Shown one piece after another: positions 1 through 10,565 of a stretch of DNA of 64,000 nt. The DNA is taken from positions 9,684,501 through 9,748,500 of the forward strand of contig JAGUCH010000002.1 in assembly GCA_019096065.1 (NCBI GenBank). Reading direction: 5' to 3'. Positions within the stretch are counted from its first letter, which is position 1. Each line of letters begins with the position of its first letter. This DNA is from Paracyclopina nana (taxonomy: Eukaryota; Arthropoda; Copepoda; Cyclopoida; Cyclopettidae). The position numbers were made by a program, and so were the translations under genes. The notes beneath the pieces are model-generated. The model saw nothing but the letters and a program-made list of their open reading frames with translations, did not search any database and was not told the DNA's origin.

Positions 1-152
1 GCAAGCCAATGAAGGCGCCTCACGTAAGATTTCGGGTGAAATCAGATCATGAGTTGACCTATCCATGATTTTCTTTGGTCTTTGAAATAAATGTTAGTAA
101 CCGACATCGGCAAAAATCCTCAAGAGTCAAGGGCTCAAGGCTGAAGCGTCAG

Positions 153-595
153 CAGGGTGACCAGAAAATTAGAGCGGGTTGTAGCCAGATTTTCCTCTAA
201 AATAGCCACGTTTGGCTATCTCAGAAAAATTGCTCATAATAGCCACAAATTGGTGAAAAATAGCCACATTTTTAGGAATTTTCAAGATAATATTTGTTAT
301 TCTGAAATTTTTCCCAAGTTTTGGGATTGCTGTGGATGGATCAAGGATTTAAAAATGATTTTCTTCATATATTGGTGGCAAAAGATCAAAAAAATAAGTT
401 GGCCAATTTTGCAAATTTCATTTTTTCCCCTGCTTTTTTGATGATTTTCAAGCGTTTATTAAGTAAAAATATCAAATTTTCGGACTTTTCAAAAATAGCC
501 ACGAATGGCTATGGCTATTCGGCCTAAATTTCCGTAGCCACACATGGGTAAAAAATAGCCACTTTGGCTATAAATAGCCACATCTGGTCACCCTG
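153..595. mobile_element. hAT-type MITE (non-autonomous)
   Basis: The ends are 13-bp terminal inverted repeats, CAGGGTGACCAGA at the left and TCTGGTCACCCTG at the right. An exact 8-bp direct repeat, AGCGTCAG, flanks the element at 145-152 and 596-603. Ends of the CAGGG type with 8-bp target duplications are characteristic of the hAT superfamily. The 443-bp interior is AT-rich and studded with variants of AAATAGCCAC in both orientations, which gives a palindromic character. It contains no transposase; the short open frames inside it (157-441, 321-527) do not resemble proteins. It lies about 230 bp upstream of the next gene, so it sits in that gene's promoter region. Confidence 0.88.
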
Positions 596-827
596 AGCGT
601 CAGCTGATGGTACTCAGCACTAAGCGTCGGCGATGGAGTTTCAGTTGGTAAAAGTGCTACCAGATATGACCCATATTAGAAGCGTTTCAGTTCTGAAAAA
701 TGCCACTAATTGATCATCTCTATTTAGCGACTTTGATAAATTTTGGTCTATCTGGTAATATCGCAATTAAATTATTCGAGATATTTTCTTGCAATTTTAA
801 TTTTCCGCTAACACAACTGACGAAGAA

Positions 828-3038
828 ATGAAGAATCAGCATTGCAGCTCTGCGACCAAAGACACTATGGCCAAAGTTGAAGAAAATAGAGTTACTGTTC
901 GGTTTCTTGCCGCAGAGTTGACAAATGCGGTACTTTCGCACAATTTTGAAGAGGGTCTTGGCGTCTTGAAAAAGCTTGCACATCTTGAGCCCCCAAAGCC
1001 TTATGCACTCTACATTGTGGTAAATTAAGCTATCGTTAAGATGACATTTTTGCGATAACCAAAAGTTTAATTCTAGCGAATTGCTAATAAGTTAGCCGAT
1101 GAATTAAGTTCGACCCATCCCGAGCAGAGTTTAGCTTGTCTTCAACTTTCCCAAAGATTAGCACTCTTGACAGAAGATAAGCCTGCTTTGTGTCAGACAA
1201 TCTCCATCATGATCAAAAATTTCCTTAAGCTTCGAGACTGGGAGAAAGCTAAGGACTGCGCCACTTTATTGGGAACTTATGACTCCCCATTTCATGAATG
1301 GTCCATCAAGCTTAAAATTGCGATGAGCTCCAAGTGTTCTCAAGATATTGCGGAGAGTATTGAACACTGCCTTTCCTTGGACGCAACGACAACACTTGAT
1401 GTTAAAACGATCATGAAGCAAGTCGCGGACAGAGGAAATATTTTTGCCCTGAATGCATTATTGTCCAAAATGAAGGAGTTCTCCCCTAAGAACAATTCTT
1501 GCATCGAAATAGCTGAGCTGTATTGTCTCAACGTGATGCTCTCTGTCAAGTTTAACCTCAAAGATAACCTAGTTGACGCGTTCAGTAGGTACGTAAGTTA
1601 TTACTGCAGACTGAACGCCAACGAAAGGTGTGACATATCTCATTTTCATGACAAAATTACAGACTGCACAGAGCTGAAAATTGAATGGATTTTGTCAATG
1701 AGCGCGTCGGCGAGCAGAAACGACTGCAAAACTGCACTCGACTTGTGCACTGTGCTGGTTTTTTTGTACGATTTTGTCAAGAAAAATGAATGCCTAATCT
1801 ACGCGCTCAGCCTTCAAACCAAACTTCTAGTTCTATCGGAAGGAGTCGAGATAGCTCGGAAAAACTTGTTCAATGCCTTGAAGCGAAAGAAGATGCAATC
1901 GGAAGATGCTCCTCTGCTACGAAAGCTTCTCATTGACTTGGAAATAGTTCCAACAATGCGAGAATTTAACTTTTCCGAGTCCAACCTTCTCAGTCACGGA
2001 AAGTGCCTTGAACAACTTCTGAAGACGACTCTATCACCTCAAGATATGATTGTGAAACTTGGCGACTTGGCCGATTTAATCAGTTCCGATTGTGGGCTCC
2101 TCGACGATTTGAAGACGCTTCTCTTTGATGTAATTTTTCGGCTTGCTGCTAAAATGTGGTGTGATCACCCCGATCGAAAAACTGAGGAGTTTTTGTGCCA
2201 AGTTGCCTCGCAGCTGTCAACGATTTTGTCAAGACAGACATTGGCTGAAGAAGAAAGGAGCACGGCTAAAGTTATCTGGCTAAGCCAAGGATTATGGAAT
2301 ATAGCTTTAGGTTCCACGCTGAAAACCACCCCTTGTATCCTCTTCCGCCTTGCGGCAGAAATGCTTCCTTCAGATGACAATACCAGGCTTACATGTAGGG
2401 TGGCTCAGCTAGGAGCCATTCTTGATTGCAAGAATCCTCCTGAAGATCAGCTGGTGGCTGCTTTGGAAGAGATCAGTGGAGCATTGAGATGCTGCGAAGA
2501 TGATGAGTTCAAAAGAAAGTTGTCAGTGTTGCTATTGAAAGGCATTCTTCTATTGAAGAACGCCGACGTTTCGCAAATTGTGAGCGAGGCAATTTGTGAC
2601 GCAGATCTGATGACTTTGGAAATGTTTGCTGCATTGCTGAGCGCCTACCCAGTCTGGCAAGATGTGCAGATCCAATTATTGAGAATGTCGATAACTCTGG
2701 CTAGAGGCAAGGACGATGCTGCACTTATGAGAAATGCGCTGGTCCTCATTAGGTTGCTTCTAACGAGGTCACCAGACTGTGAACGAATAGCTGATGTGAT
2801 TCCCGACATCATGTCGGTGAATACGAACGGAAGATCGAACAGCTCTCTAAATGATGACCAAATACAGCTGCTGGCATTGCTGATAATTATTGACTTGTGG
2901 AATTCATCCACGAAGCTGATCCATTCAGGTGGAGGACTGAGAGGCAAAGCCCTGCAACTCCGTGATATGGCCACATCGTTGGTGGATCTTGCGCCCAGAT
3001 ACCGGCTTTTTTTCAAAGGCAAAATTGTGCGTGGTTAA
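828..3038 (+). CDS. Helical-repeat protein resembling SPO22/ZIP4/TEX11
   Basis: Two exons are visible, 828-1019 and 1077-3038. A 57-nt GT-AG intron joins them in phase 0 and gives a 717-aa protein. The second exon is open well upstream of the first internal start-like codon, so the splice is needed to make a full N-terminus. The protein is almost entirely amphipathic helices with leucine/alanine-rich pairs spaced like TPRs. The block around 2270-2760 (a WNIAL segment, a helix ending in MLPSDD, then repeated LLL helices) resembles the SPO22/ZIP4/TEX11 meiotic TPR family, scaffolds of crossover formation. The C-terminal WNSS segment also recalls that family's closing helices. Family members are often longer (about 900 aa). 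No catalytic motif is seen. The family name is a resemblance, and another TPR scaffold is possible. A second ATG at 867 is an alternative start. Confidence 0.6.
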
Positions 3039-3893
3039 TTCGAATTTTCGTATATTGTTCTAAATTGCAGTATGTAAGAATAATGATAATAGTTAATGTT
3101 TCTTAAATTCTGAAACGCACAGGGAGAATCGTGTCTAGGTAGGTTGGAAGGGGGGAAAATAATCGAAAAAAATTCGCATGCGCGTGACGGTGCGGATAGT
3201 GGCAGGTCGCCTTTTGCCGTGGCACAAGAACAATGGAGATACAATATTAAGATAAGATGCAAACGAATAATAGTATTTTTGATGAAAGAAAGTCGTCGAT
3301 GCTTCGTTTCCCGGCCCACCACCAGCAACGAAGCTAGCTGTGAGCAAGGAGGCACAGATTCTTTTTTCGTGCAATCCGACAAACAATATTGCTAAATTAG
3401 AAGTTGTTTTTGCACTTGACAGAGCTATAAAAAACAAACATTATGCGGTGGCGGCAGCGGTGGCAAGTTATCATGAGGGGCCTATTGCATTGACAAGGGG
3501 AGGAGGGTTCATCTTCAATATTACAGATAGCATAAGCCCATGAGTTCGATGCTCAGTTGAACATACATTCTGAATGACCATGAAGACAACGATCATGGCC
3601 CAAACTGTTGGCGACTGTTCTTTGGGCCAACAAAAGAGAGGAGACAATCAATTTCTTGTAGTATATGCAATACTCGAGTTGTACCAAGCTGTTGAGTATG
3701 TGGTCGGGAGGAATTCAGTAGAATGAAAAAGCAGTTGTGGCTCAGATAATTGTAGCTACTTCTTTCCAATAAGTTGGGTGTTGGCAGTGTTCATAGAAGA
3801 CGAGGGCTGGGCCCTCAACAACGGATGTTCGCTAATTCGAAATGCAGCTAGTTGCAGTACATTTTCTAAGTGAAACATGATTTTCTTCCATTC
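3039..3893. other. Intergenic, convergent 3' flanks
   Basis: This stretch lies between the stop of the helical-repeat gene (+) and the stop of BBX (-), so it should hold both 3' UTRs. Open frames here (3144-3395, 3340-3543, antisense 3035-3437) overlap one another on both strands, lack family resemblance and look like chance. No repeat or RNA gene was recognised. Confidence 0.5.
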
Positions 3894-5831
3894 TTACGAT
3901 ACTGCTGCATTCTGTTGCTGTCCAGAAGACGTTCTTTGTCTACTTGGCTGATTCTTTGCACCCTTAGCAACTTTATGGTGGTTGCCACCAGAGCCACCGC
4001 TCGCAGTTGAGATTGCGAGGGGCCCATTGGAAGTGTCCATGGCAGTCTCATGTCGAGGCGACGTGGTTCGCTGGTGCACCAGGCGATTTTCTTGGATGCG
4101 CTTGTGGAACTCCTCCGGTCTCAGAGCTGGAATTGCTGTCAACGCCTTTTCCAGATCAAAATGCTTGACCGCGGAGATGGGTGCCGGCCTCTGTGGGCTA
4201 GTCAGCTCCATGACGTCCTTTGCATGTGATGATGGCACTTTTTGGTTGCTAAAACTGGCTGGGTTGCCAGCACTAGTTGGCGGAGGAGGCTGCTCATCCT
4301 CCGAATGTTGTGAGGCTTCACCGTCAGACTTTCCAGACTTCCTGCCCCGTCGACCGACAGCATCTTTGAACTCTTGATAACGTCGCCCCTTGCATGCTCT
4401 TGAGCTTCTTCGGATGTCATCATCATCAGGATCATCCAACAGCTTCCTCTTGGCAGGAGATGTCGTGGTGATCGTGATGGCAACGCTGCTGCTCGAGGGA
4501 GTCGAGCTGCCGTTGCGAGATGAAGAGCCAGCCGGAGTTTGTGGTGGGGTCGTGGAAAGGTTCAGAGGCAAATCTTCACCACACGACTCGGTGACGAGAG
4601 TAACAGAAACAGAGGGCTCACCCTTTGGAGAAGGAGCTCCAGATCCACTTTGACTGGCAGGGGCGGAATGGGCCTTGTCAGATTTGATAGCCTTAGGCTG
4701 AGTCTGGGGGAGATTGCTTAAACCCAATGCGGAAATGGTAGGGCTGTTGGTCGTTTGAATACTTGCTTTTTGAGCTACTGCACCATTTGGCTTTTTACCG
4801 AGGTTGGTACCCAACGCTTGGTTAGGTAACATTTTCCACAGGGCAGTTATATCATTGCTACCATCCCTTCCGGATCCTGTGGTCCTGCGCATGATATCTT
4901 TCTTGAGACTTTCATAGATCTTTTCTTTGATGTGCTCGGTACTCTCCGAGGAACCAGAAGAGCAATTGTTGTCCGCCTTAACTTCGAGGCCATCAGTGTC
5001 GTCATCTACGTCCCCATTGTCGTTGAGAATGTTTTCAATAATATGCTCGATGATTGTTGAGTTGGGAATCAAGCATTGGCTGGAAAGATTAATGGGCTTG
5101 TCACCGTTGCCATTGTCAGGGTTTTTACCCTTCTCCTCCTCTTGAGTCATGATAGTTTTAGCAACTCGCGTCCACACAGCTTGTTTGAGGACGGAGAATT
5201 GGGCACTTTCTTGCACCTTGTCGTATGGGTTGAGGCTCTTATTCCCATTTTTCTTGTCTGCCACGACACCAGAGGTTTTCTCTTCAAATACTTTAGCTGC
5301 CGCTCCACCTTCGGCCAACTGGAGAAGGGCCTCGCATGCGTTTTTAGTATCAGAGGACTCGCTACCTAACTTAGCCTTCTCAGCGGCCAAGTAACGTTTC
5401 TTGAACGGTTTGGGTGCTGAGGACCCACTAGGTTCAGGACTAGAGCTACCGCTAGACTCCCTACTGGCATCTGCGTTGTTGAGCTTGTCATCACTGGGCA
5501 GTTCGCACCTCACAGGAGAAGCAGCAACAGCTGTGGGTGCGTTAGAAACTTGCTTACGCCACACCACATTCGGGTGCTCCTTCATGAGGTGCTCCTTGTA
5601 CGTCACTGCTAGCTCGTTGAAGGGCTCCTTTTCTTGAGCATTGAGGTTTGACCACCACTCTCCAAGAATCTTAGTGATGTTGCGGTTTTCGAGGTTTGGA
5701 TACATCTCCTTGACGAGCCCTCTATGCTTCTTGCAAAACAGAAGGAAAGCGTTCATCGGCCTTCGATTGCTGGTAGGTTCATTCGAAGAATTAGCCACCT
5801 TGGCCTTAACCACAATAGGTTCTTCTTCCAT
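3894..5831 (-). CDS. BBX: HMG-box transcription factor BBX (bobby sox) homologue
   Basis: A 645-aa, intronless reading frame. Residues about 23-90 form an HMG box of the SOX/TCF-like class. It begins RRPMNAFLLFCK and has the conserved core tryptophans in the GEWW segment and the C-terminal YKEHLMKEHP helix, which predicts sequence-specific minor-groove DNA binding. As in known BBX proteins, the box is at the very N-terminus and a long low-complexity tail rich in Ser, Pro and Lys follows. A basic conserved block near residues 465-480 (RRSSRACKGRRYQEF) is typical of the family. The start is set by ATG 5831-5829 in a strong context (GCCATGG). That ATG lies only 8 nt after the stop of the GTF3C6 frame on the same strand, so this protein is probably translated from a shared mRNA or from a transcript starting within GTF3C6. 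It is nuclear. Confidence 0.9.
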   Translation of the reverse strand: MEEEPIVVKAKVANSSNEPTSNRRPMNAFLLFCKKHRGLVKEMYPNLENRNITKILGEWWSNLNAQEKEPFNELAVTYKEHLMKEHPNVVWRKQVSNAPTAVAASPVRCELPSDDKLNNADASRESSGSSSPEPSGSSAPKPFKKRYLAAEKAKLGSESSDTKNACEALLQLAEGGAAAKVFEEKTSGVVADKKNGNKSLNPYDKVQESAQFSVLKQAVWTRVAKTIMTQEEEKGKNPDNGNGDKPINLSSQCLIPNSTIIEHIIENILNDNGDVDDDTDGLEVKADNNCSSGSSESTEHIKEKIYESLKKDIMRRTTGSGRDGSNDITALWKMLPNQALGTNLGKKPNGAVAQKASIQTTNSPTISALGLSNLPQTQPKAIKSDKAHSAPASQSGSGAPSPKGEPSVSVTLVTESCGEDLPLNLSTTPPQTPAGSSSRNGSSTPSSSSVAITITTTSPAKRKLLDDPDDDDIRRSSRACKGRRYQEFKDAVGRRGRKSGKSDGEASQHSEDEQPPPPTSAGNPASFSNQKVPSSHAKDVMELTSPQRPAPISAVKHFDLEKALTAIPALRPEEFHKRIQENRLVHQRTTSPRHETAMDTSNGPLAISTASGGSGGNHHKVAKGAKNQPSRQRTSSGQQQNAAVS

Positions 5832-5839
5832 GGCTTCAA

Positions 5840-6280
5840 CTATTGATTGCTTTCCCTTATTCTAGACTCATCTTCCTTGGAAGCTTTGGGTTTAAGAAAA
5901 ACGCGGCTAAATTGAAGCTTTTTGTTCGTTTTGCACTCGTAGCTGGTCTCCGTTTTCGCTGGTTCACGAACAAAGACGGGGTCCTCAAGGGGTTGAAAAT
6001 CTCTTTCGCGGCAGCGAAAAAAAACTGACGTTCCAATCGAATCGGAGTACTTGCCAGCAAATACTTGACGCCCAATTTGAAGGACGGGCTCGGCGGTGTC
6101 AAGGCCCGAAAATACGATGCCCTTTTGGGAAAGTTTGCTTAGTGCTTCGTCGTGATACAGACCAGCGAGTTCTACGTGTACAATTTGCTCGTCAGTGGTG
6201 GTCCACTCTTCGCTTTCCTCCTGGTTTGCAACCGAACAATCGCCTTGAGGTTTCAAGTTGTCTCCCCGTGTCGACGACAT
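5840..6280 (-). CDS. GTF3C6: General transcription factor IIIC subunit 6
   Basis: A 146-aa acidic protein. Residues about 32-90 match the TFIIIC subunit 6 (tau55-related) domain. They contain the VHVELAGLYHDE segment, then GLDTAEPVLQIG and FAGKYSDSIGTSVFF, which mirror the family pattern of a beta-strand triple-barrel edge ending in a GT-V-F motif. TFIIIC binds the A and B boxes of tRNA genes and recruits TFIIIB and RNA polymerase III; this is the smallest subunit. The start ATG at 6280-6278 precedes a short acidic leader. The stop codon (TAG, 5842-5840) is followed after 8 nt by the BBX start codon on the same strand, an operon-like arrangement. No intron was seen. Confidence 0.85.
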   Translation of the reverse strand: MSSTRGDNLKPQGDCSVANQEESEEWTTTDEQIVHVELAGLYHDEALSKLSQKGIVFSGLDTAEPVLQIGRQVFAGKYSDSIGTSVFFRCRERDFQPLEDPVFVREPAKTETSYECKTNKKLQFSRVFLKPKASKEDESRIRESNQ

Positions 6281-7768
6281 TGTTCAACTGAGCTAGCGGA
6301 GGCTGGCATTTTCAGCTAAGATATCACAGGAGAGGAGACTGATGCGACTGGCAGCTCGGGTAGTTTCCAACCAAGGATCTGGAGGTACAAAAAATGCGAT
6401 ATCATTACTAAAAGCCCGACGGTCGGAGAGAGAGAAAGCAAAAAAGTCTGAGAAGGAGACAGACGAGCAAAAAACAAGGGCAATAGACTCAGCGCTGCAT
6501 GGTGCTTTCTCCCTGTGCTTCAGCCATGAAAACATATTCACAAAAAGTACTCTGCAACTAGCGATAAAAACCATCATGCCACTTTGCGTAGAAACAAGTT
6601 TGTCTGCTATAAGAAACACTTGTGCTGGGAAATAATTTGCCTCAAACGGGCACCTAGCCATTGATCCAATAAATTTTTTCAATCACCTGCATTAATGTTT
6701 TGTTAGCAAAAGGCCAGGCCTTTGTTTGCCATGACAGACAGGCGTCAATTGAAAGCACGCATTCAGCTTGAAAACCCTAACTTGAGAAGGGGAAGATCAA
6801 CGTCAAGTGGCAGGGTATTCAAGTCCTGCCTCTACTGCCCGGCCGAGATGACAGACTGGGCCGTTCTGCCAAGACAGCGTCCGCCATTTTGGCCCAAACG
6901 AGCGCAGACGAAGCCAACACTTAAAATGTAAAAATATGACTAAAAAGTGTCACCCCTCGGGAAGTAAGGCGTACAGGCGCATTCTTTAGAAGGCCACCTT
7001 TAAATTCAAACCCACTTTCCAGTGGCGAAAATAGCTTTCAGAAGAAAAAGGTGACGAAAAGACCCCGCGGCGGGGGCCGATACACAGATTCATGGAATTT
7101 GTCAACTTACGGTTGATTTCTGACAGAAAATATATCGCAGATGAGATTGAAAGGGCTTTTGGGTGGGTAAAAGCCAATGTTGATCTTGGGGGGAGGGACT
7201 TTTTCACTGGTTTTCAGGCCAAACTTGATCACCGACTTGGTATCTGAAAGTGTAGCTTTGGCTTAGTGTTCCTTTAATGAGGATCGAGCGTTGTGACAAG
7301 CCGCTATTTGACAAATGAAAAATTATGTTCATTCGTTCCGTAATCAGTTGAAAGAAAGCTGCTCTCCTAAATTAACATTTGGGTTCGAAAACGTAAAAAG
7401 TATGCTTTGCAATAACAAACTTGGGAAAAATTTCATATCTGAATACTGAAAACGGACTCTAAAAAGTGTTGACGGTTCTCGTCACTCGGGGCGGCCAGTT
7501 GGACTCGTCTTCAAGCCCGAAAGAAAGGCTTGAAAAGTGCTGCACGCTAGTTTGGACTCAATAACAGCCTTTTTGTGCACAAAAACGCCACTTTGTAAAA
7601 GGCAAACAGCAAAGTACGCCAAAGGCTCTTTTGAAAAAAGATAACAAATGATGTCAAGTACAGCACACTTATGAAATGAAACATAGAGCTGCACTTTTAC
7701 CCCAGATACGCAAGATTTCCACACACACCTGCTGCTGTTACTTCCTCGTCGCTGTCATCATTTCCAAC
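6281..7768. other. Intergenic between GTF3C6 (-) and AP3M (+)
   Basis: This is the shared upstream region of two divergently transcribed units. It should contain both promoters, but I could not single out a core promoter element. Short open frames at 6342-6635, 6722-6931 and antisense 7482-7724 have no protein-like composition or family resemblance. No repeats were recognised. Confidence 0.4.
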
Positions 7769-9297
7769 ATGATTCACAGCCTCTTCTTCATAAATCCCTC
7801 CGGGTTCGCATACCAACAAAGCTTCTCGTCAATTAGGATTTAATTCGCTCTCTTTTCAGGGACGTATTCATGGAAAAGCACTGGAAAAGTGTCATATCAA
7901 GATCTGTCTGTGATTACTTCTTTGACGCTCAGTCCAAGTCACCGGACGGTGTGGTGCCACCCGTGATAGCGACGCCTCATCACTTCCTTATTAACATCAA
8001 TCGAAACAACATTGACATGGTGGCTGTCACAATGACTGAAGTGCCCCCACTCTTTGTGGTTGAGTTTCTGCACCGGGTGGTTGACACTTTAAATGACTAC
8101 TTTGGTGACTGCACTGAGAGCACTGTCAAAGAGAATTGCGTCGTTGTCTATGAGCTCTTGGACGAGATGCTCGACAACGGATTCCCATTGGCCACAGAAT
8201 CGAACATTCTCAAAGAACTCATCAAACCTCCCAACATTTTGCGCACTGTTGTCAACAGCGTCACTGGCAAGACCAAGTACTCAAAACTTCTCCTAACGCA
8301 TGTACAAGTAAATGTCATCGAAATCATGTTTCAGCGTCAGTGATACACTGCCAACTGGCCAATTGTCCAATGTTCCTTGGAGGCGGTCTGGTGTAAAGTA
8401 CACAAACAATGAAGCCTATTTCGACGTTATTGAAGAAGTTGACGCCATAATTGACAAGACCGGAGCGACTGTCTCTTCAGAGATTCACGGATACGTAAGT
8501 TCATTGGTTTCACTAATTTGCTGCTCTCTCGATTTTCCATTTCCTAGATTGACTGCGTCGTGAAATTGTCTGGAATGCCAGATTTGAGCATGTCATTCAT
8601 GAATCCACGCATGTTCGATGACACTAGCTTTCACCCATGTGTTCGCTTCAAACGTTGGGAGTCCGAGAGAATTCTTTCTTTCATCCCGCCAGACGGAAAC
8701 TTTAGGTTGATGTCTTACCTGATCGGCTCGCAAAACAACGTAGCAATCCCAATTAATATTAGACACCAAGTTAACTTTTCTGCTAATGGGACTGGAAGGA
8801 TTGACATTACCCTCTCACCAAAGCAGACAATGGGCCGAAGTGTAAGGGCATCTATCTTAATTTTCTTCCTACAATAATTACCTTACCTTTTAGCTGGAGG
8901 CCGTAAAAATTGACATTCCAATGCCTAAAGCTGTATTGAATTGCACTCTAACAGCATCCCAAGGAAAATATGCATTTGATCCAGTTAGCAAATTGCTTTC
9001 GTGGGAAGTGGGCAAAGTTGACGGTCAAAAGGCCAACCCTAACATACGTGGATCGGTAAGATGATGTAAGGTAAAATCGAATTGCTACATCTGTCACGCG
9101 TTTTGCTTCAGATATCGTTACAAAGTGGTGCAAGCATACCTGATAGCAACCCATCAATCAATGTTGGTTTTACCATTAGCCAAATGGCGGTATCAGGCCT
9201 GAAAGTTAGCCGATTGGACCTATTTGGAGAAAAGTACAAGCCTTTCAAAGGTGTCAAGTACATCACAAAAGCAGGAAGGTTTCAAGTTCGTATGTAA
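7769..9297 (+). CDS. AP3M1: AP-3 adaptor complex mu subunit
   Basis: Six exons: 7769-7803, 7860-8276, 8335-8494, 8548-8841, 8894-9055 and 9112-9297. All introns are 52-58 nt with GT-AG ends. The joined frame is 417 aa, essentially the length of animal AP3M1/2 (418 aa). The first exon supplies the conserved [12 protein letters not shown] start. Residues about 1-140 form the longin-like N-terminal domain. The remainder is the mu homology domain, with [13 protein letters not shown], the [21 protein letters not shown] signature and the C-terminal [20 protein letters not shown]-3 sorts YxxPhi cargo from endosomes to lysosomes and lysosome-related organelles; mu binds the tyrosine signal. The Drosophila orthologue is carmine. 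The gene appears intact. Confidence 0.96.
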
Positions 9298-9320
9298 GAC
9301 CGTTACGCCATGAATAAGCT

Positions 9321-9362
9321 AATAAAGGCTCAATACGAACTCAATTTATTTGCCAAATAAAT
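9321..9362 (+). terminator. Poly(A) signals of AP3M
   Basis: Two AATAAA hexamers at 9321-9326 and 9357-9362 follow the AP3M stop codon by 24 and 60 nt, which implies a very short 3' UTR. Confidence 0.6.
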
Positions 9363-10565
9363 GTTTCGGTTTCCAGTGTAACGACCTTTTTAAAAAAAGT
9401 TGTGAATGTTTCAATACAAACTTTTAGTGACCAAAATATTTATGATATGCCTACTACATCGTTTTATTACCGATGAGAGTAGATGAACCTATTTCACCCG
9501 AGAGAGCAATTGCGGTTTTATTACCTACATTTGTGGCTATATTAGCGCGAGTTTGTCAAAGTTAATTTAGTAAAGTTTAACGTGTCTGTTCACACCTGTT
9601 CCGCAAGTCGGGCATATACATTTCCAAAGTGGCTGCTGATCTTAAAAACTACAAGGACTTTTTACAGCTAGCCACATTAATACCTTTTTTCCATTGGCCA
9701 TGCAGTTCAATGATCAGGTAAGCTTACTTAGGCATCTGAGCCAACATTTGTAATAAGGTTTATAATTACTGCATAAGAATTTCATGCAACTTAGGGGGCC
9801 CATATATCTTCACTGCCGGTTGTGGAAGGGCAAAAACCTTTGGCACAGTGGACCGACCCCCTTAGGTTAGACCCAGCAAACGGTCCATAACATTTCCAGC
9901 CATCGCTGTCATGACGAATAGATTTCGCGAGTTTGTGCTAAATGTTACGTCAAGAATTGCTCCATCAGAGAGGAACCGTTTTTCCCCCGCCATCATTGCC
10001 CAGTTGCCGTCCCTCACCGAGGAGCAACCATTGGATGGATAAGCATGAGCGTCAAATGCATTGGTATGACAGCAAAAAAAAGCGAATGAATTTGTCATTG
10101 ATTTTTGAGCAGTTGGGCAACGAATTAAAAGTTGGCCAATAAGTGATTGGAGAGGCTTTGTGACAAGAAAAAAGCAAGGTCGGCGTTGCTCTTGCCTGCC
10201 GGGTGGAACTGCGTGCGGCTGCCTGAGAGCTGAATGTCATGGCAACTGGGAGCAAGTGTGTCGGGCTGGCCGGAGCAAGTAAGCGACTAAGCGTGCAGCG
10301 TGGGGAGAACTGAGAAGAAGATGGCGGTTAGGTTGTTGCAGAAGCAGCAGTGAATTTGGAGGCCGACCCACGAGCCATCTCGACCAGGACAACCTCTGAG
10401 GAGGCTGCGACCGCACACCCGACACCTTCGCGGGGCATGACATCTGACCTGTGAGCCGGACTGTTGCGGACGAAGGGAGGCAGAAGCTGAAGACCAAGTC
10501 GAGGGAGCAGAGGAACGATTCAACGACCAGCGTCGACCTCGCCATCTTGGAAGCGTAGACGCGTC
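9363..10565. other. Intergenic and Pur-alpha 5' region
   Basis: An AT-rich stretch changes at about 10150 to a GC-rich block that runs into the Pur-alpha start codon, consistent with promoter and 5' UTR. There are no convincing ORFs; antisense frames at 9862-10844 are shadows. A decayed repeat fragment is listed separately at 9821-9895. Confidence 0.45.
9821..9895 (-). repeat. Diverged fragment of the foldback element arm
   Basis: The order of landmarks matches the arms of the giant foldback element at 34.6 kb and 36.3 kb: GGCAAAAACCTTTGG, a short spacer, ACAGTG, an inverted CCCC/TAGG segment, then GGTCCATAA followed by an ATTT run. The order corresponds to 36258-36320 on the plus strand. 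The match is interrupted and decayed and was assigned by eye. Confidence 0.45.

Noticed and set aside
6722-6931. 69-codon frame upstream of AP3M
   Set aside because: It has no domain resemblance and no splice connection to AP3M, whose first exon is found at 7769.
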